Shown: positions 44,778 through 56,526, numbered from the stretch's first letter. The stretch is 64,000 nucleotides of DNA from Listeria farberi (GCF_014229245.1 NZ_JAARZJ010000004.1:1-64000); one strand, 5' to 3'. A program made the numbers and translations. Notes: a model not told the origin generated them from the sequence alone.

Positions 44778-45050
44778 TTATGGTTGCATTTTTATTTTGC
44801 TTGTTGTTGCGTTTTTTACGAGTTGCATGACTTTATAGGCTGAATATCCACTTGCTTTTTCAAAGTCTATACCTATACGTTTTTCTTCACCCTTTGCAGG
44901 TACTACTTGTTTAAATGCCCGGTATTTTTCTTTGAGCTCAAGTGTATCAATGCCTTTTTCATATGCTCGTTCGATAGCTTCTAAAAATTGTACAACAATC
45001 GTCATTTCTTCGGTTGTCCAGTCTGGATTTAGTGGATAACTATATTCCAT
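44778..45050 (-). CDS. yktA: UPF0223 family protein (YktA-like)
   Basis: A 90-residue all-helical protein, recognised by YSYPLNPDWTTEEMTIVVQF (first 20 residues of the motif) and GIDFEKASGYSAYKVMQLVK. The family is restricted to Firmicutes and has no assigned function. Its ATG overlaps the stop of the upstream LDH-like gene, so the pair is translationally coupled. The DsbA-like gene follows closely, probably forming a three-gene operon. Confidence 0.85.
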   Translation of the reverse strand: MEYSYPLNPDWTTEEMTIVVQFLEAIERAYEKGIDTLELKEKYRAFKQVVPAKGEEKRIGIDFEKASGYSAYKVMQLVKNATTSKIKMQP

Positions 45051-46000
45051 TAACTAATCCCTCCCTTATTATGCAATAGTCCTAATTTCTTGGTGGTTTT
45101 TGTTGTAATTCGCTTTAATTCTTTCTGTTCGTCATCGGATAAATTTAACGCAAGTAATTCTCTGACTCCCTCAGCGCCCACAACAGCTGGTATGCTAACG
45201 AAAACCGGACTTTCTAAGCCATATGCTTCCTTCACTTCCGCACCTACTGTAAGCACCCTTGCTTCATCTCGTAAAATGACTTCTGTTAATTCAGCGAGCA
45301 CAGTTACAGTACTAAAGCTGAAAGTACAGCCATCTTTAGTTTCAACAGGAAAATCAGGAATTTTTGTAATCATGTTTGTTAAATTTTGTAAATCATCAGA
45401 TGTGATTCTTTTTTGTTCTTCGGCTAAATAACTTAAAATCGGTTTGCCACCAAGGAAGGCTCGACTCCAAACTGGAATGACATCCTGACCACTTTCTCCA
45501 ATAATATATCCATGCACATTTTTAGGACTGATTTTAAATAACTTAGCAATTTCCACTTGAAAATAAGAAGTTGCTAGCATGGTGCCAAGTGTGATAATTT
45601 GATTTGCCGGCAAGCCAGAAAAATGTTTAATTAATGAGGCCACAATATTGCTTTCGGCAGTCGCCACTAACACTATTCCTTGGAATCCAGTCGCCATCAT
45701 CTTTTTCACTTTTTCTTTGATTAATGCTAAATTATCTTCATTTGAGAAAGACTCATTTGACATTTCTTCTTGAAAAAAGACAACTATATCAGCGTTTCTG
45801 CACTCATTAAATGTTCCTGAGTGAATAGTTGCATCTGCGTGGTAATAACTTGCGTAGTCGAAATCTTGTTCGCTTGTTTTAGCTTGTTCATTTATTAAGT
45901 AAATCTCGACTGGTAGTTTTTTTAAAAGAACTGTATGAATGTAGAGATTTTGTAGATTACTTCTGCCGATAACGACAATCTTTTTCTTCTTGGATGGCAT
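45050..46000 (-). CDS. L-lactate dehydrogenase homologue lacking catalytic residues (pseudoenzyme)
   Basis: A 316-residue protein with the LDH/malate dehydrogenase fold, seen in IVVIGRSNLQNLYIH, ADIVVFFQEE, LGTMLATSYFQ, NVHGYIIGESGQDVIPVWS and VFVSIPAVVGAEGVRELL. The functional residues are replaced: catalytic His (GEHGDS) is Ser170, its partner Asp is Ala143, the substrate-binding Arg (LDTARFR) is Tyr146, the mobile-loop Arg region is absent, and the GxGxxG NAD loop reads GRSNLQ. It is therefore very unlikely to reduce pyruvate. It may be a regulatory or structural relic. It heads an operon with UPF0223 and the DsbA-like gene. Databases usually call it simply lactate dehydrogenase. Confidence 0.85.
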   Translation of the reverse strand: MPSKKKKIVVIGRSNLQNLYIHTVLLKKLPVEIYLINEQAKTSEQDFDYASYYHADATIHSGTFNECRNADIVVFFQEEMSNESFSNEDNLALIKEKVKKMMATGFQGIVLVATAESNIVASLIKHFSGLPANQIITLGTMLATSYFQVEIAKLFKISPKNVHGYIIGESGQDVIPVWSRAFLGGKPILSYLAEEQKRITSDDLQNLTNMITKIPDFPVETKDGCTFSFSTVTVLAELTEVILRDEARVLTVGAEVKEAYGLESPVFVSIPAVVGAEGVRELLALNLSDDEQKELKRITTKTTKKLGLLHNKGGIS

Positions 46001-46082
46001 ATGTGTCTCCTCCTCATCAAGTCTCTTATTATTATTTTAGCATGCTTAGGAGGCAAAAATAAAATAACTTGACCGCATAAAT

Positions 46083-46111
46083 AAAAAGCATCGCTATTTG
46101 CTTTGCTTTTT
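46083..46111 (-). terminator. Terminator after the small membrane protein gene
   Basis: Stem AAAAAGCA/TGCTTTTT with a 13-base loop; Ts follow on the minus strand. Confidence 0.6.
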
Positions 46112-46127
46112 ACAAAATAATCTTATT

Positions 46128-46439
46128 TCAAGTCATTTCACGTCGTTTCACTTTTAAATAATGCGTTGCAAAACAGAAGAAGATTGGTAGTACATAACTA
46201 ACGATAATAAGAATAATTACTTCTAAAATCCCTTTACCGATATAGCCACCAGTCATTTTAATAAAGCCTGTGATTGGGGTTTCGAGAATTTGAATAACGG
46301 AACGCCATCCACCCGTATCATGCATATGATGAATAAACCCTACGATAAAGGCCGCAATCGTTAATAAAAAACAAATTCCTGCTACTACATACGCAAACCA
46401 AAATAGAGCTTTCTTCCAAGTTGCTGTTTGTTTCTCCAT
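46128..46439 (-). CDS. Small three-helix membrane protein
   Basis: A 103-residue hydrophobic protein with about three membrane helices (about 10-35, 55-72 and 73-95), a His-rich loop (IHHMHDTGGW) and a basic C-terminus (KVKRREMT). I do not recognise the family. It is monocistronic, between the LDH-like operon and pdhD, with a possible ribosome site GGTGAAAAA (about 46442-46450) a few bases upstream of the ATG. Confidence 0.65.
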   Translation of the reverse strand: MEKQTATWKKALFWFAYVVAGICFLLTIAAFIVGFIHHMHDTGGWRSVIQILETPITGFIKMTGGYIGKGILEVIILIIVSYVLPIFFCFATHYLKVKRREMT

Positions 46440-46583
46440 TTTTTCACCTGATTCAATTAGATTTGACTTGTTACATTCACTTGTTACATTATACTCCTTT
46501 TTTTCTAAAACGGATACTTTAAATATTTCAAAAAATGAACTAAAAGAGTTTTTGTGAAATCGCGCACTTATTTATATAGATAA

Positions 46584-46618
46584 AAAGCGGAAATACCCAT
46601 AAAGGATACCTCCGCTTT
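46584..46618 (-). terminator. Terminator of the pdh operon
   Basis: Stem AAAGCGGA/TCCGCTTT with inner ATACC/GGTAT-type pairing; it lies 8 bases beyond the pdhD stop. Confidence 0.75.
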
Positions 46619-46625
46619 AAGTTGA

Positions 46626-48029
46626 TTACATGTGAATTGGACGACCTAAAGCAAGTTCCGCTGCTTCCATTGTAAGCTCTCCAAGGGATGGGTGAGCATG
46701 GATAGTAAGCGCGATGTCTTCAGCTGTAATACCTGATTCGATTGCTAAGCCGATTTCTGAAATAATATCAGAAGCGTTCATTCCGGCAACTTGTGCACCG
46801 ATAACTAGGCCATCTTCTTTACGAGTAACTAGACGAACAAATCCTTCAGGTGCATCCAAAGAAAGCGCACGACCGTTACCGCCGAATGGGAATTTAGCAG
46901 CTTTTACATCAAAGCCTTTTTCTTTTGCTTCTTTTTCTGTTAAACCAACTGTTGCAAGTTCTGGGTCACTGAAAACAACAGCTGGAAGTGCTGTATAATC
47001 GTTTTCTGCTTTTTCGCCAGCAATTGCTTCAGCAGCGATTTTTGCTTCATAGCTAGCTTTGTGAGCTAGAGGAACACCAGGAACGATGTCACCAATTGCG
47101 AAAATGTTAGAAACGTTAGAGCGACCTTGTTTGTCGACTTCTACTAAACCGCGTTCTGTTACTTTAACGCCAGCTTGTTCTAAACCGATTTCGTCTGTAT
47201 TAGGACGACGACCTACTGTTACTAAAACATAATCAGCTTCGATAGTTTTTGTTTCACCGTTAGCTTCATACGTTACTTTAACGCCGTTTTCAGTTTCTTC
47301 AGCAGATTTTGCAAGTGCTTTAGTAACCATTTCAACGTTTTTGCTTTTCAGATTACGTTTAACTAGGGAAACCATGTCTTTTTCGTATGTTGGTAAGATT
47401 TCTGGACCACCTTCAAGGATAGTTAGTTCTGTACCAAGGTTAGCGAATGCTCCACCTAATTCTGTTCCGATATAACCGCCGCCAATTACGACTAATTTTT
47501 TCGGAACTTCTGTTAGTGCAAGTGCACCAGTTGAGCTTAATACACGTTTTCCATATTTGAAACCTGGGATTTCGATTGGACGAGATCCTGTTGCAATGAT
47601 GACATTGTTGAATGTATAAGTTTGAGCGGAGTCAGGATGGATCACACGCAGGGAATGATCATCCACGAAGAACGCTTCTCCTTCTAACATTTCTACTTTA
47701 TTTTTCTTAAGGAGGCCTTTAACACCTGATGTAAGCTTGTTAACTACGCCGCCTTTCCATTCTTGTGCTTTTGTGAAATCTAAGTTCACGTTGTCCGCTG
47801 TAATACCCATGTTATCAGAGTGTCCAGCTTCTTTAAAACGGTGACCGATTGTGATAAGTGCTTTAGAAGGAATACATCCAACGTTTAAGCACACACCACC
47901 GTAATATTCTTTTTCAATAATAGTAACTTTTTGTCCGAGTTGTGCAGCTCGGATTGCGGCTACATACCCACCTGGGCCTGCACCGATGACTATGGTGTCT
48001 CTTTCTTCTGGAAAATCGCCTACTACCAT
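46626..48029 (-). CDS. pdhD: Dihydrolipoamide dehydrogenase (E3)
   Basis: FAD enzyme re-oxidising the lipoyl arms of pyruvate dehydrogenase with NAD+. The 467-residue protein has the FAD site [19 protein letters not shown], redox disulfide [18 protein letters not shown] site [12 protein letters not shown] and the C-terminal His-Glu dyad in [14 protein letters not shown] precedes the ATG. It is the last gene of pdhABCD, 4 bases after pdhC. Confidence 0.97.
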   Translation of the reverse strand: MVVGDFPEERDTIVIGAGPGGYVAAIRAAQLGQKVTIIEKEYYGGVCLNVGCIPSKALITIGHRFKEAGHSDNMGITADNVNLDFTKAQEWKGGVVNKLTSGVKGLLKKNKVEMLEGEAFFVDDHSLRVIHPDSAQTYTFNNVIIATGSRPIEIPGFKYGKRVLSSTGALALTEVPKKLVVIGGGYIGTELGGAFANLGTELTILEGGPEILPTYEKDMVSLVKRNLKSKNVEMVTKALAKSAEETENGVKVTYEANGETKTIEADYVLVTVGRRPNTDEIGLEQAGVKVTERGLVEVDKQGRSNVSNIFAIGDIVPGVPLAHKASYEAKIAAEAIAGEKAENDYTALPAVVFSDPELATVGLTEKEAKEKGFDVKAAKFPFGGNGRALSLDAPEGFVRLVTRKEDGLVIGAQVAGMNASDIISEIGLAIESGITAEDIALTIHAHPSLGELTMEAAELALGRPIHM

Positions 48030-48033
48030 TTTG

Positions 48034-49668
48034 TTACACCTCCATTAGTAATAATTCTGGATCGTTTAATAAACGTTTAATATTGTTCATTGCTTTTTGA
48101 GCTGTTGCGCCGTCAATGACACGGTGGTCAAAGCTTAAGGAAAGAGCTAGTACTGGTGCTGCTACAATTTCGCCATCTTTTACGATAGGTTTTTGAGCAA
48201 TACGACCTACACCTAGGATAGCAACTTCTGGGTAATTAATTACTGGAGTGAACCATTGTCCACCGGCAGAACCGATATTAGAAATAGTTGCAGAACCGTG
48301 GCGCATTTCGTCAGCTGTTAATTTACCATCACGTGCTTTTCCAGCTAGTTCGTTGATTTCATCAGAAATTTGGAAGACGGATTTTTTATCAGCATTTTTA
48401 ATTACTGGCACGTATAAACCGTGATCTGTATCTGCTGCGATACCAACGTTGAAGTAATGTTTGTAAACAAGTTCTTCTGTCGCATCGTCTAAAGTTGTGT
48501 TAAGCACTGGGAAGTCACGAAGCGTTGCAACAAGAGCTTTTACCATATAAGGTAAGAAAGTAAGTTTGATACCTTTTTCGGCAGCCACTTCTTTGAAACG
48601 TTTGCGGTGAGCCATAAGTGCAGTTACTTCGATTTCGTCCATTAAAGTAACGTGTGGAGCTGTATGTTTCGAGTTTACCATTGCTTTTGCAATCGCACGA
48701 CGAGTTGGTGTTAATTTTTCGCGTGTTTCTGGGTAAGCATCGGAGCTTGCAACTGGTTGTTTTGCAGTAGCTTTTTCTGCTTTTGGTGCTGTTGCTTTTT
48801 CTTCTGTTTGAGTAGTAGTTGTTGCTGTAGCTGGTTGTTCACCGTTTAGGAAAGCATCGATATCAGCTTTAACTACGCGGTTATTTTTTCCAGAGCCTGC
48901 TACTTCAGCAATATTAACGCCTTTTTCACGAGCATATTTACGTACAGAAGGCATTGCAATTACAAGACCATTAGGATCTTTTTTAGATGATGGCGTTCCG
49001 TTTCCACCTGTAGCTGGAGCGGAAGTTGCATCATTGTTTGCAAGTGCAGCGTCTTCTGCTGGAGATTCTGGTGTAGATTCATGACTTGCTTCTCCTTCAA
49101 AATCACCTTCAAATGTTACTAGTACTTGACCAACTGTTGCTACTGTACCTTCACTAACTAAAATATCTTTAACAGTTCCATCTACTGGAGAAGTAATTTC
49201 TTCGACAGATTTGTCGTTTTGTACTTCAAAAATGGACTGATCTTCTTCTACTTTATCGCCCGGTTGAATAAACCATTTAACAATTTCGCCTTCATGAATT
49301 CCTTCACCAATATCTGGTAATTTAAACTCAAAAATTCCTTTTCCGCTAGCTTGTGCGGGTGCTGGAGTTGATTCTGTGGATTCTGCTTTTGGTGCTGCGC
49401 TTTCTTCTTCGGCGTCGTCTTCGTGACCTTCTACGCCATCAAATGTTACTAATACTTGTCCAACTGTAGCAACTGTACCTTCAGCAACTTTGATTTCTTT
49501 AATTGTTCCTGAAACTGGAGAAGTGATTTCTTCCACTGATTTGTCGTTTTGCACTTCAAATAGGGACTCATCTTCTTCAATCTTATCGCCTGGTTGTACA
49601 AACCATTTAACGATTTCACCTTCATGGATACCTTCACCGATATCCGGTAATTTAAATGAATATGCCAT
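48034..49668 (-). CDS. pdhC: Dihydrolipoamide acetyltransferase (E2), two lipoyl domains
   Basis: Core of pyruvate dehydrogenase, transferring acetyl to CoA. The 544-residue protein has two lipoyl domains (about 2-77 and 115-190), each with [11 protein letters not shown] where Lys is lipoylated, joined by Ala/Pro/Glu-rich linkers. A peripheral-subunit-binding domain (about 240-275, [14 protein letters not shown]) and the catalytic domain with [10 protein letters not shown] near the C-terminus follow. The two lipoyl domains are nearly identical, a within-gene duplication. A stem-loop separates it from pdhB. Confidence 0.97.
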   Translation of the reverse strand: MAYSFKLPDIGEGIHEGEIVKWFVQPGDKIEEDESLFEVQNDKSVEEITSPVSGTIKEIKVAEGTVATVGQVLVTFDGVEGHEDDAEEESAAPKAESTESTPAPAQASGKGIFEFKLPDIGEGIHEGEIVKWFIQPGDKVEEDQSIFEVQNDKSVEEITSPVDGTVKDILVSEGTVATVGQVLVTFEGDFEGEASHESTPESPAEDAALANNDATSAPATGGNGTPSSKKDPNGLVIAMPSVRKYAREKGVNIAEVAGSGKNNRVVKADIDAFLNGEQPATATTTTQTEEKATAPKAEKATAKQPVASSDAYPETREKLTPTRRAIAKAMVNSKHTAPHVTLMDEIEVTALMAHRKRFKEVAAEKGIKLTFLPYMVKALVATLRDFPVLNTTLDDATEELVYKHYFNVGIAADTDHGLYVPVIKNADKKSVFQISDEINELAGKARDGKLTADEMRHGSATISNIGSAGGQWFTPVINYPEVAILGVGRIAQKPIVKDGEIVAAPVLALSLSFDHRVIDGATAQKAMNNIKRLLNDPELLLMEV

Positions 49669-49690
49669 TTTATTAAGCCTCCTGTAATTT

Positions 49691-49717
49691 CTAAGGTTCA
49701 GATAAACTGAACCTTAG
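49691..49717 (-). other. Intercistronic stem-loop between pdhB and pdhC
   Basis: Perfect 11-base stem CTAAGGTTCAG/CTGAACCTTAG with a 5-base loop and no T-run. It is likely an mRNA-stability or processing element allowing different amounts of E1 and E2 (inference). Confidence 0.65.
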
Positions 49718-49778
49718 TATAAAAATATTTCGTTTCCCTTCTAAAACTCCCCATAAGTTTTAAAATGGTCATTATGAA

Positions 49779-50756
49779 TTAAAATGCAATAACTTCTTTT
49801 ACACGTTCGATAATATCGTTATGATTTGGTAACCAAACTGTTTCTGCTTGAGAGAACGGGAATACGCTATCTGGAGCAGCAACACGCATAACTGGAGCTT
49901 CTAGAGAAAGGATTGCATGGTCGTTAATTTCTGCAACGACATTAGCAGCAATACCTGCTTGTTTTTGTGCTTCTTGAACTACTACAGCACGGTTTGTTTT
50001 CTTAACGGAAGCAATGATTGTTTCCACATCAATTGGGCTAATTGTACGTAAATCGATAACTTCTACAGATACACCATCTTTTTCAAGAGCTTCTGCTGCT
50101 TTCATTGATTCTTGTACCATTGCACCGTAAGTGATGATAGAAACATCCGTACCTTCACGACGAACAGCTGCTTTACCAATTTCTACTGTGTATTCGCCTT
50201 CTGGAACTTCTTCACGGAAAGAACGGTATAATTTCATATGTTCTAAGAAAATAACAGGATCGTTATCACGAATTGCTGAGATTAAAAGACCTTTTGCATC
50301 ATATGGAGTGGATGGAATTACCACTTTTAAACCAGGTGATTGAGCCATTAACCCTTCTAAGTTATCAGCGTGCATTTCTGGAGTATGAACCCCACCACCA
50401 AAAGGGGCGCGAATGGTAATTGGAGCAGTACGAGTTCCACCTGTACGATAACGCATACGAGCCATTTGACCAGCAACGGAATCCATTACTTCAAATACGA
50501 AACCGAAGAATTGAATTTCTGGAACAGGACGGAAACCTTCAAGTGCAAGACCGATAGCAAGACCACCGATACCAGATTCTGCTAGAGGAGTATCGAATAC
50601 ACGATCTTCACCAAATTTATCTTGTAATCCTTCTGTTGCACGGAATACGCCGCCATTTTTACCAACGTCTTCCCCAAAAACTAATACGTTTTCGTCTTTT
50701 TCAAGTTCTACTGCAAGCGCATCTGTAATCGCTTGAATCATTGTTTTTTGCGCCAT
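49779..50756 (-). CDS. pdhB: Pyruvate dehydrogenase E1 beta subunit
   Basis: The 325-residue transketolase-like beta chain: [59 protein letters not shown] and the C-terminal domain ending [10 protein letters not shown]. With PdhA it decarboxylates pyruvate on thiamine diphosphate and acetylates lipoyl-E2. It lies 2 bases after pdhA and is translationally linked to it. Confidence 0.97.
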   Translation of the reverse strand: MAQKTMIQAITDALAVELEKDENVLVFGEDVGKNGGVFRATEGLQDKFGEDRVFDTPLAESGIGGLAIGLALEGFRPVPEIQFFGFVFEVMDSVAGQMARMRYRTGGTRTAPITIRAPFGGGVHTPEMHADNLEGLMAQSPGLKVVIPSTPYDAKGLLISAIRDNDPVIFLEHMKLYRSFREEVPEGEYTVEIGKAAVRREGTDVSIITYGAMVQESMKAAEALEKDGVSVEVIDLRTISPIDVETIIASVKKTNRAVVVQEAQKQAGIAANVVAEINDHAILSLEAPVMRVAAPDSVFPFSQAETVWLPNHNDIIERVKEVIAF

Positions 50757-50758
50757 GA

Positions 50759-51892
<1,134 letters not shown>

Positions 51893-52013
51893 TCATTCAC
51901 ATTGTACAGTTTCAAATTCTTCATTAGTTAGGTATGCGTTTTATGTAACGCTCGTCCGGTCATTTACCCATCTAAATGAATTCTTTTAAAACTGCCATCC
52001 TGATTGTGTATTA

Positions 52014-52019
52014 ATTATA
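52014..52019 (-). promoter_or_regulatory. Likely -10 of the pdh operon promoter
   Basis: Perfect TATAAT on the minus strand. No convincing -35 lies 16-18 bases upstream, so either an activator helps or the assignment is wrong. Confidence 0.35.
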
Positions 52020-52477
52020 ATAGCGTTGTAAAAAGAAAAGTTATTCTAGAGAAAGAAGCGGATTCCGGAAGCTTTTTTCTAATTTCCTATCAACTAATTA
52101 CGTAGCCTCTCCAGTTATTACCACAAAATTCTCATTGAAAACATGGGTTTTAGAAGAGATTGTGAAAAAATATTCATTCTCTCACAATTTTTCATAAAAA
52201 AATAGGAACTTTCCTTTTAGTTAAAAGTTAATTCTGTTTTACTTAAAAACATGAATTTTATTAATACACTAATCTTCTCTCTTAATTTACACTACCAAGA
52301 TTATGAAGTCAATAAGTTAATCTCTAATTATTTTATCGCTTACAATGGCATTATAACTTAAATCATTCGCTTTCCAGTTCTGTATTAAAAAAAGATAAAA
52401 CAGATGCAAACTGTTATATAATATTGTAACTCTCGGATTATCACACCTATTCCGGCATTTGATTTATAAAATATAGA

Positions 52478-52499
52478 TAGTTTGTGAATTCACAAACTA
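52478..52499. promoter_or_regulatory. 22-base perfect palindrome, operator-like
   Basis: Half-site TAGTTTGTGAA directly abuts its exact complement. The core TTGTGAA/TTCACAA resembles Rex- or Crp-family half-sites but lacks their usual spacer. It is about 207 bases before def and 600 before pdhA. Confidence 0.45.
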
Positions 52500-52706
52500 A
52501 TAAATTTTTTTATCATTTCATTTATACGAACAATATTTTGTTATATCTTGTAAATGTTCGTTATTTAAACTTTGCTATTTTTAACAAATATGCCTTTAGT
52601 CCTATGAAAACATGGTTTTTTCTGAGAAAGTAATCTTTCATTCCTTTTTTTTCGTTCTTTTGTTAAAATAAAGATAAGTTATTAAAGAACAGGAGAGAAT
52701 CAAATC

Positions 52707-53258
52707 ATGCTTAACATGGACGATATTGTACGAGAAGGTCATCCAGCACTTAGAGAAGTTGCAACAGAAGTGACTTTCCCGCTTTCAGATGAAGAAAAAA
52801 AATTAGGGCACGATATGCTCGAGTTTCTAATTAATAGTCAAGATGAAGAGTTAGCAGAAAAATACGGTTTACGTGGTGGTGTTGGAATTGCAGCTCCACA
52901 ACTAGCTGTTACAAAACGTTTCTTAGCTATCCATGTACACGATGAAAAAGATCGTCTTTATAGTTATGTGCTTTATAATCCAAAAATTCGGAGCCATTCT
53001 GTACAACAAGCTTGTCTTTCTGGTGGTGAAGGTTGCCTTTCTGTTGACCGTGAAGTGCCAGGTTATGTTGTACGTAGCGAACGGGTAACAATTGATGCCT
53101 TTGATGAAAATGGAACTCCACTTAAACTACGATTTAAAGGCTACCCAGCAATTGTTGTGCAACATGAAATTGATCACTTGAATGGTGTTATGTTTTATGA
53201 TCATATTAATAAAGAAAATCCATCATACTTGTCACCCGATGTGGACGTATTTGGTTAA
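52707..53258 (+). CDS. def: Peptide deformylase
   Basis: Removes the N-formyl group from nascent proteins. The 183-residue type 2 (Gram-positive) enzyme has motif 1 [12 protein letters not shown], motif 2 [10 protein letters not shown] (metal Cys) and motif 3 [11 protein letters not shown] (HExxH). AGGAGAG precedes the ATG. It is followed by a strong terminator. Confidence 0.97.
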   Translation: MLNMDDIVREGHPALREVATEVTFPLSDEEKKLGHDMLEFLINSQDEELAEKYGLRGGVGIAAPQLAVTKRFLAIHVHDEKDRLYSYVLYNPKIRSHSVQQACLSGGEGCLSVDREVPGYVVRSERVTIDAFDENGTPLKLRFKGYPAIVVQHEIDHLNGVMFYDHINKENPSYLSPDVDVFG

Positions 53259-53266
53259 AATGAATA

Positions 53267-53300
53267 AATCCCCGCAGGAATCAATATCCTGCGGGGATTT
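53267..53300. terminator. Terminator after def
   Basis: Thirteen-base perfect stem AATCCCCGCAGGA/TCCTGCGGGGATT with Ts on the right and As on the left; serves both convergent genes. Confidence 0.88.
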
Positions 53301-53306
53301 TTATCT

Positions 53307-53861
53307 TTATGAATGGCCACCAACCGTTTCTATTATTGTATCCAGTATCCTGAATTTGCGCTCATTAGCATCGCCTGAGAAAAGAACTAAATCAAGCTCT
53401 TCGTGAATAAAATGACCATCTGAATCCACCAGATTTTTTTCAAATAAACGTGTATCAATATTAGCAAAGATTGTATGGTAGTCTACATCTGAAATTGTTT
53501 GCGATATGGTGCACTCGAAAACAATCGGACATGCATCAATATAGGCTACTCCCCCACTATCACTTTTGGTTAATTCGATTTGATGAACTTTTATTTTATC
53601 GTTACGCTTTCCTGACGAGAATCCCCCTTGTTCAATTAACCCTAATTGCTCAGTGTTCGGAAAATTTACAGCAAATTTTTGGCCAGCATATAGGTGTTTG
53701 CTAGCATTACTTTCTGCTGACACACCAATAACCATACTGTTTCCTAATGTATACGATGATGACCCCGTTGACATTTGCGGTTCTCCAGTCTCATTCAAAT
53801 ACGTTAATACAAAAATGGGATAAGCAGGATAAAATTTTTCTGTTTCTACGCGCTGTTTCAT
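53307..53861 (-). CDS. Flavin reductase-like (FMN-binding split barrel) protein
   Basis: A 184-residue protein of the flavin-reductase-like family: FVLTYLNETGEPQMSTGSSS, NSMVIGVSAESNASKHLYAG, KFAVNFPNTEQL, and the mid-part ACPIVFECTIS. Such proteins bind FMN and pass NAD(P)H electrons or bind haem. The partner is unknown. The ATG at 53861 follows GAGGTG at good spacing. It is divergent from moeB, but a link to the molybdenum genes is not shown. Confidence 0.78.
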   Translation of the reverse strand: MKQRVETEKFYPAYPIFVLTYLNETGEPQMSTGSSSYTLGNSMVIGVSAESNASKHLYAGQKFAVNFPNTEQLGLIEQGGFSSGKRNDKIKVHQIELTKSDSGGVAYIDACPIVFECTISQTISDVDYHTIFANIDTRLFEKNLVDSDGHFIHEELDLVLFSGDANERKFRILDTIIETVGGHS

Positions 53862-53936
53862 AGTTAGCACCTCTAGTTTTTTCTTTTATTATAAAGAGGT
53901 CATATCAGGATTTCAAGAATAAATTAAAACCCTATA

Positions 53937-53968
53937 AGTAAGCGCTTTATGTATTTTTCTGGTAAAAT
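53937..53968 (+). promoter_or_regulatory. Extended -10 promoter of moeB with partial cre-like site
   Basis: TGGTAAAAT (-10 at 53963-53968) is preceded by AGTAAGCGCTTTAT (53937-53950), which resembles a catabolite-response element but misses some consensus bases. Confidence 0.3.
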
Positions 53969-53991
53969 AAGATTGGAAAGAAGGTGGAAAC

Positions 53992-54990
53992 TTGGAACGT
54001 TATGATAGACAGATGCGCGTTAAAAACATTGGAAAAGTTGGTCAAAAAAAATTACTCACAAAAACAATTTTGATTGTTGGCGTTGGTGCGATTGGCTCAT
54101 ATGCCGCAGAAATTTGTGCACGAATGGGTTTTGGAAAGTTAATTTTAATTGATCGTGACTATGTGGAACTAAGTAACCTACAGCGCCAATCGCTTTTCAC
54201 AGAACAAGACGCGTTAGACAAACAAGCAAAAGCGTATGCGGCATCCAAAGCGTTACAATTAATTAATAGCGATATTGAAATTGAATATATAGTTGATGAT
54301 GCGAACGTGACAAGTTTAACGCCTTATGCCGGAGCAATTGATTACATACTTGATTGTACCGATAATTTTATGACGCGCGACTTTTTAAACCAGTTTTGTT
54401 TCACCCATCAAATTCCGTGGATTTTCACCTCGTGTGCTGGAAATTATGCGAATCTCATGCCAATTATTCCACCTGACTCTGCTTGTTTACACTGTTTACT
54501 TGGTGATATTCCCCAAACCAACGCAGCAAGTTGCGATATTATTGGCGTTGATGGTGCGCTGATTCCAATCGTCGCCGGCATGCAAGTTTCCTTACTTACA
54601 CAGATGATTATCAATCCTGATTTCAAAACAAATACCTACTATCAACTAGATAATTGGCACTTTTCTTTCCGATCTCTTGAAGTCAAGAAACGCCCCGATT
54701 GCTCTGGTTGCACAACTGGAAAAATGGTTTCAGAAGTTCCTTTTTCCGAACAAACGGTTACTCTTTGCGGAAGAGATACGGTACAATTTCGCTTGCCTAA
54801 TAAAAGCAATTACCTCGAAATTAAACAACTACTGGCAGAACAGAAAATTACTTACAAAGAAAATCCCGCTTTACTTAGTTTTAATTACGAAAAATTTCAA
54901 TTTGTTATTTTCAAAAATGGACGTGTGTTACTTCATGGGACAGAAAATATAACAGAAGCAAAAAAAACATATCACTTATTTTTTAACTAA
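53992..54990 (+). CDS. moeB: Molybdopterin-synthase adenylyltransferase (ThiF/MoeB family)
   Basis: Adenylates the C-terminal Gly of MoaD so it can receive sulfur. The 332-residue E1-like protein has GVGAIGSYAAEICARMGFGK (nucleotide loop), LIDRDYVELSNLQRQ, DCTDNFMTRDFLNQ and zinc Cys pairs CLHC and CSGC. There is no rhodanese domain. The start is TTG after AGAAGGTGG. It is 11 bases upstream of moaB. A ThiF role in thiamine synthesis is possible by family, but the neighbours argue for Moco. Confidence 0.88.
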   Translation: MERYDRQMRVKNIGKVGQKKLLTKTILIVGVGAIGSYAAEICARMGFGKLILIDRDYVELSNLQRQSLFTEQDALDKQAKAYAASKALQLINSDIEIEYIVDDANVTSLTPYAGAIDYILDCTDNFMTRDFLNQFCFTHQIPWIFTSCAGNYANLMPIIPPDSACLHCLLGDIPQTNAASCDIIGVDGALIPIVAGMQVSLLTQMIINPDFKTNTYYQLDNWHFSFRSLEVKKRPDCSGCTTGKMVSEVPFSEQTVTLCGRDTVQFRLPNKSNYLEIKQLLAEQKITYKENPALLSFNYEKFQFVIFKNGRVLLHGTENITEAKKTYHLFFN

Positions 54991-55001
54991 AGGAGGCAGT
55001 T

Positions 55002-55490
55002 ATGGAACAAAAGACATTTATTAAGGTGACTTGTAGTATTTTGACGATTAGTGACACAAGAAATTCGGATACGGACACTAGTGGTCAACTGATTCAATCT
55101 GCCTTAGAAAACGCTGGGCATGAGGTGATATCGCGGATTGTCGTTCCTGATGATGTTTCGCTCATTAAACAGAAAATAAACGAGCTAGCTGTTAATGGCT
55201 CTTTCTGCCTCATCACAAATGGTGGTACAGGTATCGCTAGACGCGATGTCACTTATGAAGCCTTATTTGCGACTATTCAGCAAGAAATTCCCGGATTTGG
55301 GGAGATTTTTCGAATGCTCAGTTACGAAGAAGTTGGCAGTCGTGCTATAGTATCACGTGCGTTCGCCGGTTTTTCAGAAAACGGCTTACTGCTTTTTGCA
55401 TTACCTGGATCAAGTAACGCCTGTCAGCTCGCGATGCAAAAATTGATTGTCCCTGAATTACCTCATTTAATAGCAGAACGACAAAAATAA
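55002..55490 (+). CDS. moaB: Molybdopterin adenylyltransferase-type protein MoaB
   Basis: Activates molybdopterin by adenylation before molybdenum insertion. The 162-residue MogA/MoaB fold shows SILTISDTRNSDTDTSGQLI, ITNGGTGIARRDVTYEAL and ALPGSSNACQLAM. AAAGGAGG precedes the ATG. It forms an operon with moeB and converges on moaA over a shared terminator. Confidence 0.92.
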   Translation: MEQKTFIKVTCSILTISDTRNSDTDTSGQLIQSALENAGHEVISRIVVPDDVSLIKQKINELAVNGSFCLITNGGTGIARRDVTYEALFATIQQEIPGFGEIFRMLSYEEVGSRAIVSRAFAGFSENGLLLFALPGSSNACQLAMQKLIVPELPHLIAERQK

Positions 55491-55524
55491 AACATCCGGT
55501 CACACATGTGACCGGATGTTTTAT
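55489..55524. terminator. Bidirectional terminator between moaB and moaA
   Basis: A 16-base perfect stem (AAAACATCCGGTCACA and its complement) with a 4-base loop. Confidence 0.9.
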
Positions 55525-56526
55525 TTATCCTCCAATTTGACTCATACGACGCCAAGTTGGTTTATTAGATTGAACTTCATCTTGTAATTTCAATGCCATT
55601 TCGTGATTTTCAGGTTTGTTATCAATTGCCTTTTGCACAAGTTGCATTAGTTTGACTGGGTCTTGGATAAATGGTCGAATATTCATTTCTTCATCCCAGT
55701 ATAAACACGCTTTAATATAACCATCTGCGGTAAGTCTGAGTCGGTTGCAACTATCACAAAAATGAGCGCTAACTGGGTGAATCACACCAAACGTCCCTTT
55801 CGCTCCTTTAATACGGAAATTTTCGGAGGGGCCATTTCCACGAATTGAGTCCACTGGTTCATACTCATAACCAGCTTCATTACAAGCCTCAAAAATTGTA
55901 TCCAGCGGCAGATACTTTTCTTTCCAACTCGTACCAGCATGACCAATTGGCATGTATTCAATAAAGCGAATATTAATGTCTTTATCTTTTGTAAATCGAA
56001 GGAAATCGGTTATTTCGTCATCGTTTTGCCCTTTAATTAGGACGACGTTAAGCTTAATGGGAAATAACCCCACTTCTTCTGCTTTTTGAATACCATCGAG
56101 GACTTTTTGCAAACGCCCACCACGAGTAATTGCTTGAAAGCGGTCTGCATGAAGGGAATCCAAGCTGATGTTCACACGCGTCAGTCCAGCCTCCTTAAGC
56201 GCTTCTGCTTTTTTTGCCAAATACATTGCATTTGTTGTAATCGAAATATCTTCTATTTCAGGGATTGCTCCAAGTCCGCGAACAATTTCCACAATATCAG
56301 TTCTGAGTAATGGCTCTCCGCCGGTGATGCGCACTTTTTTTATACCAAATTTCACCATTAATTCCATAAAACTGACAATTTCATCTTTGGATAGTACTTT
56401 TTCATGGGGCAAAAATGTCAGGCCTTCTTCGGGCATACAATACACACACCTTAAATTACACCGATCTGTTACTGAAATACGAATATAATCGTGTACCCGC
56501 CCAAATTTATCCTTTAATAATTGCAT
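55525..56526 (-). CDS. moaA: GTP 3',8-cyclase (radical SAM)
   Basis: First step of Moco synthesis. The 333-residue protein has the radical-SAM cluster in CNLRCVYC (CxxxCxxC counting the preceding Cys), [10 protein letters not shown] and a C-terminal second cluster ([20 protein letters not shown]). It ends in Gly-Gly, needed for activity. It is the last gene of the moeA-side minus-strand operon, 28 bases after moaC. Confidence 0.96.
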   Translation of the reverse strand: MQLLKDKFGRVHDYIRISVTDRCNLRCVYCMPEEGLTFLPHEKVLSKDEIVSFMELMVKFGIKKVRITGGEPLLRTDIVEIVRGLGAIPEIEDISITTNAMYLAKKAEALKEAGLTRVNISLDSLHADRFQAITRGGRLQKVLDGIQKAEEVGLFPIKLNVVLIKGQNDDEITDFLRFTKDKDINIRFIEYMPIGHAGTSWKEKYLPLDTIFEACNEAGYEYEPVDSIRGNGPSENFRIKGAKGTFGVIHPVSAHFCDSCNRLRLTADGYIKACLYWDEEMNIRPFIQDPVKLMQLVQKAIDNKPENHEMALKLQDEVQSNKPTWRRMSQIGG

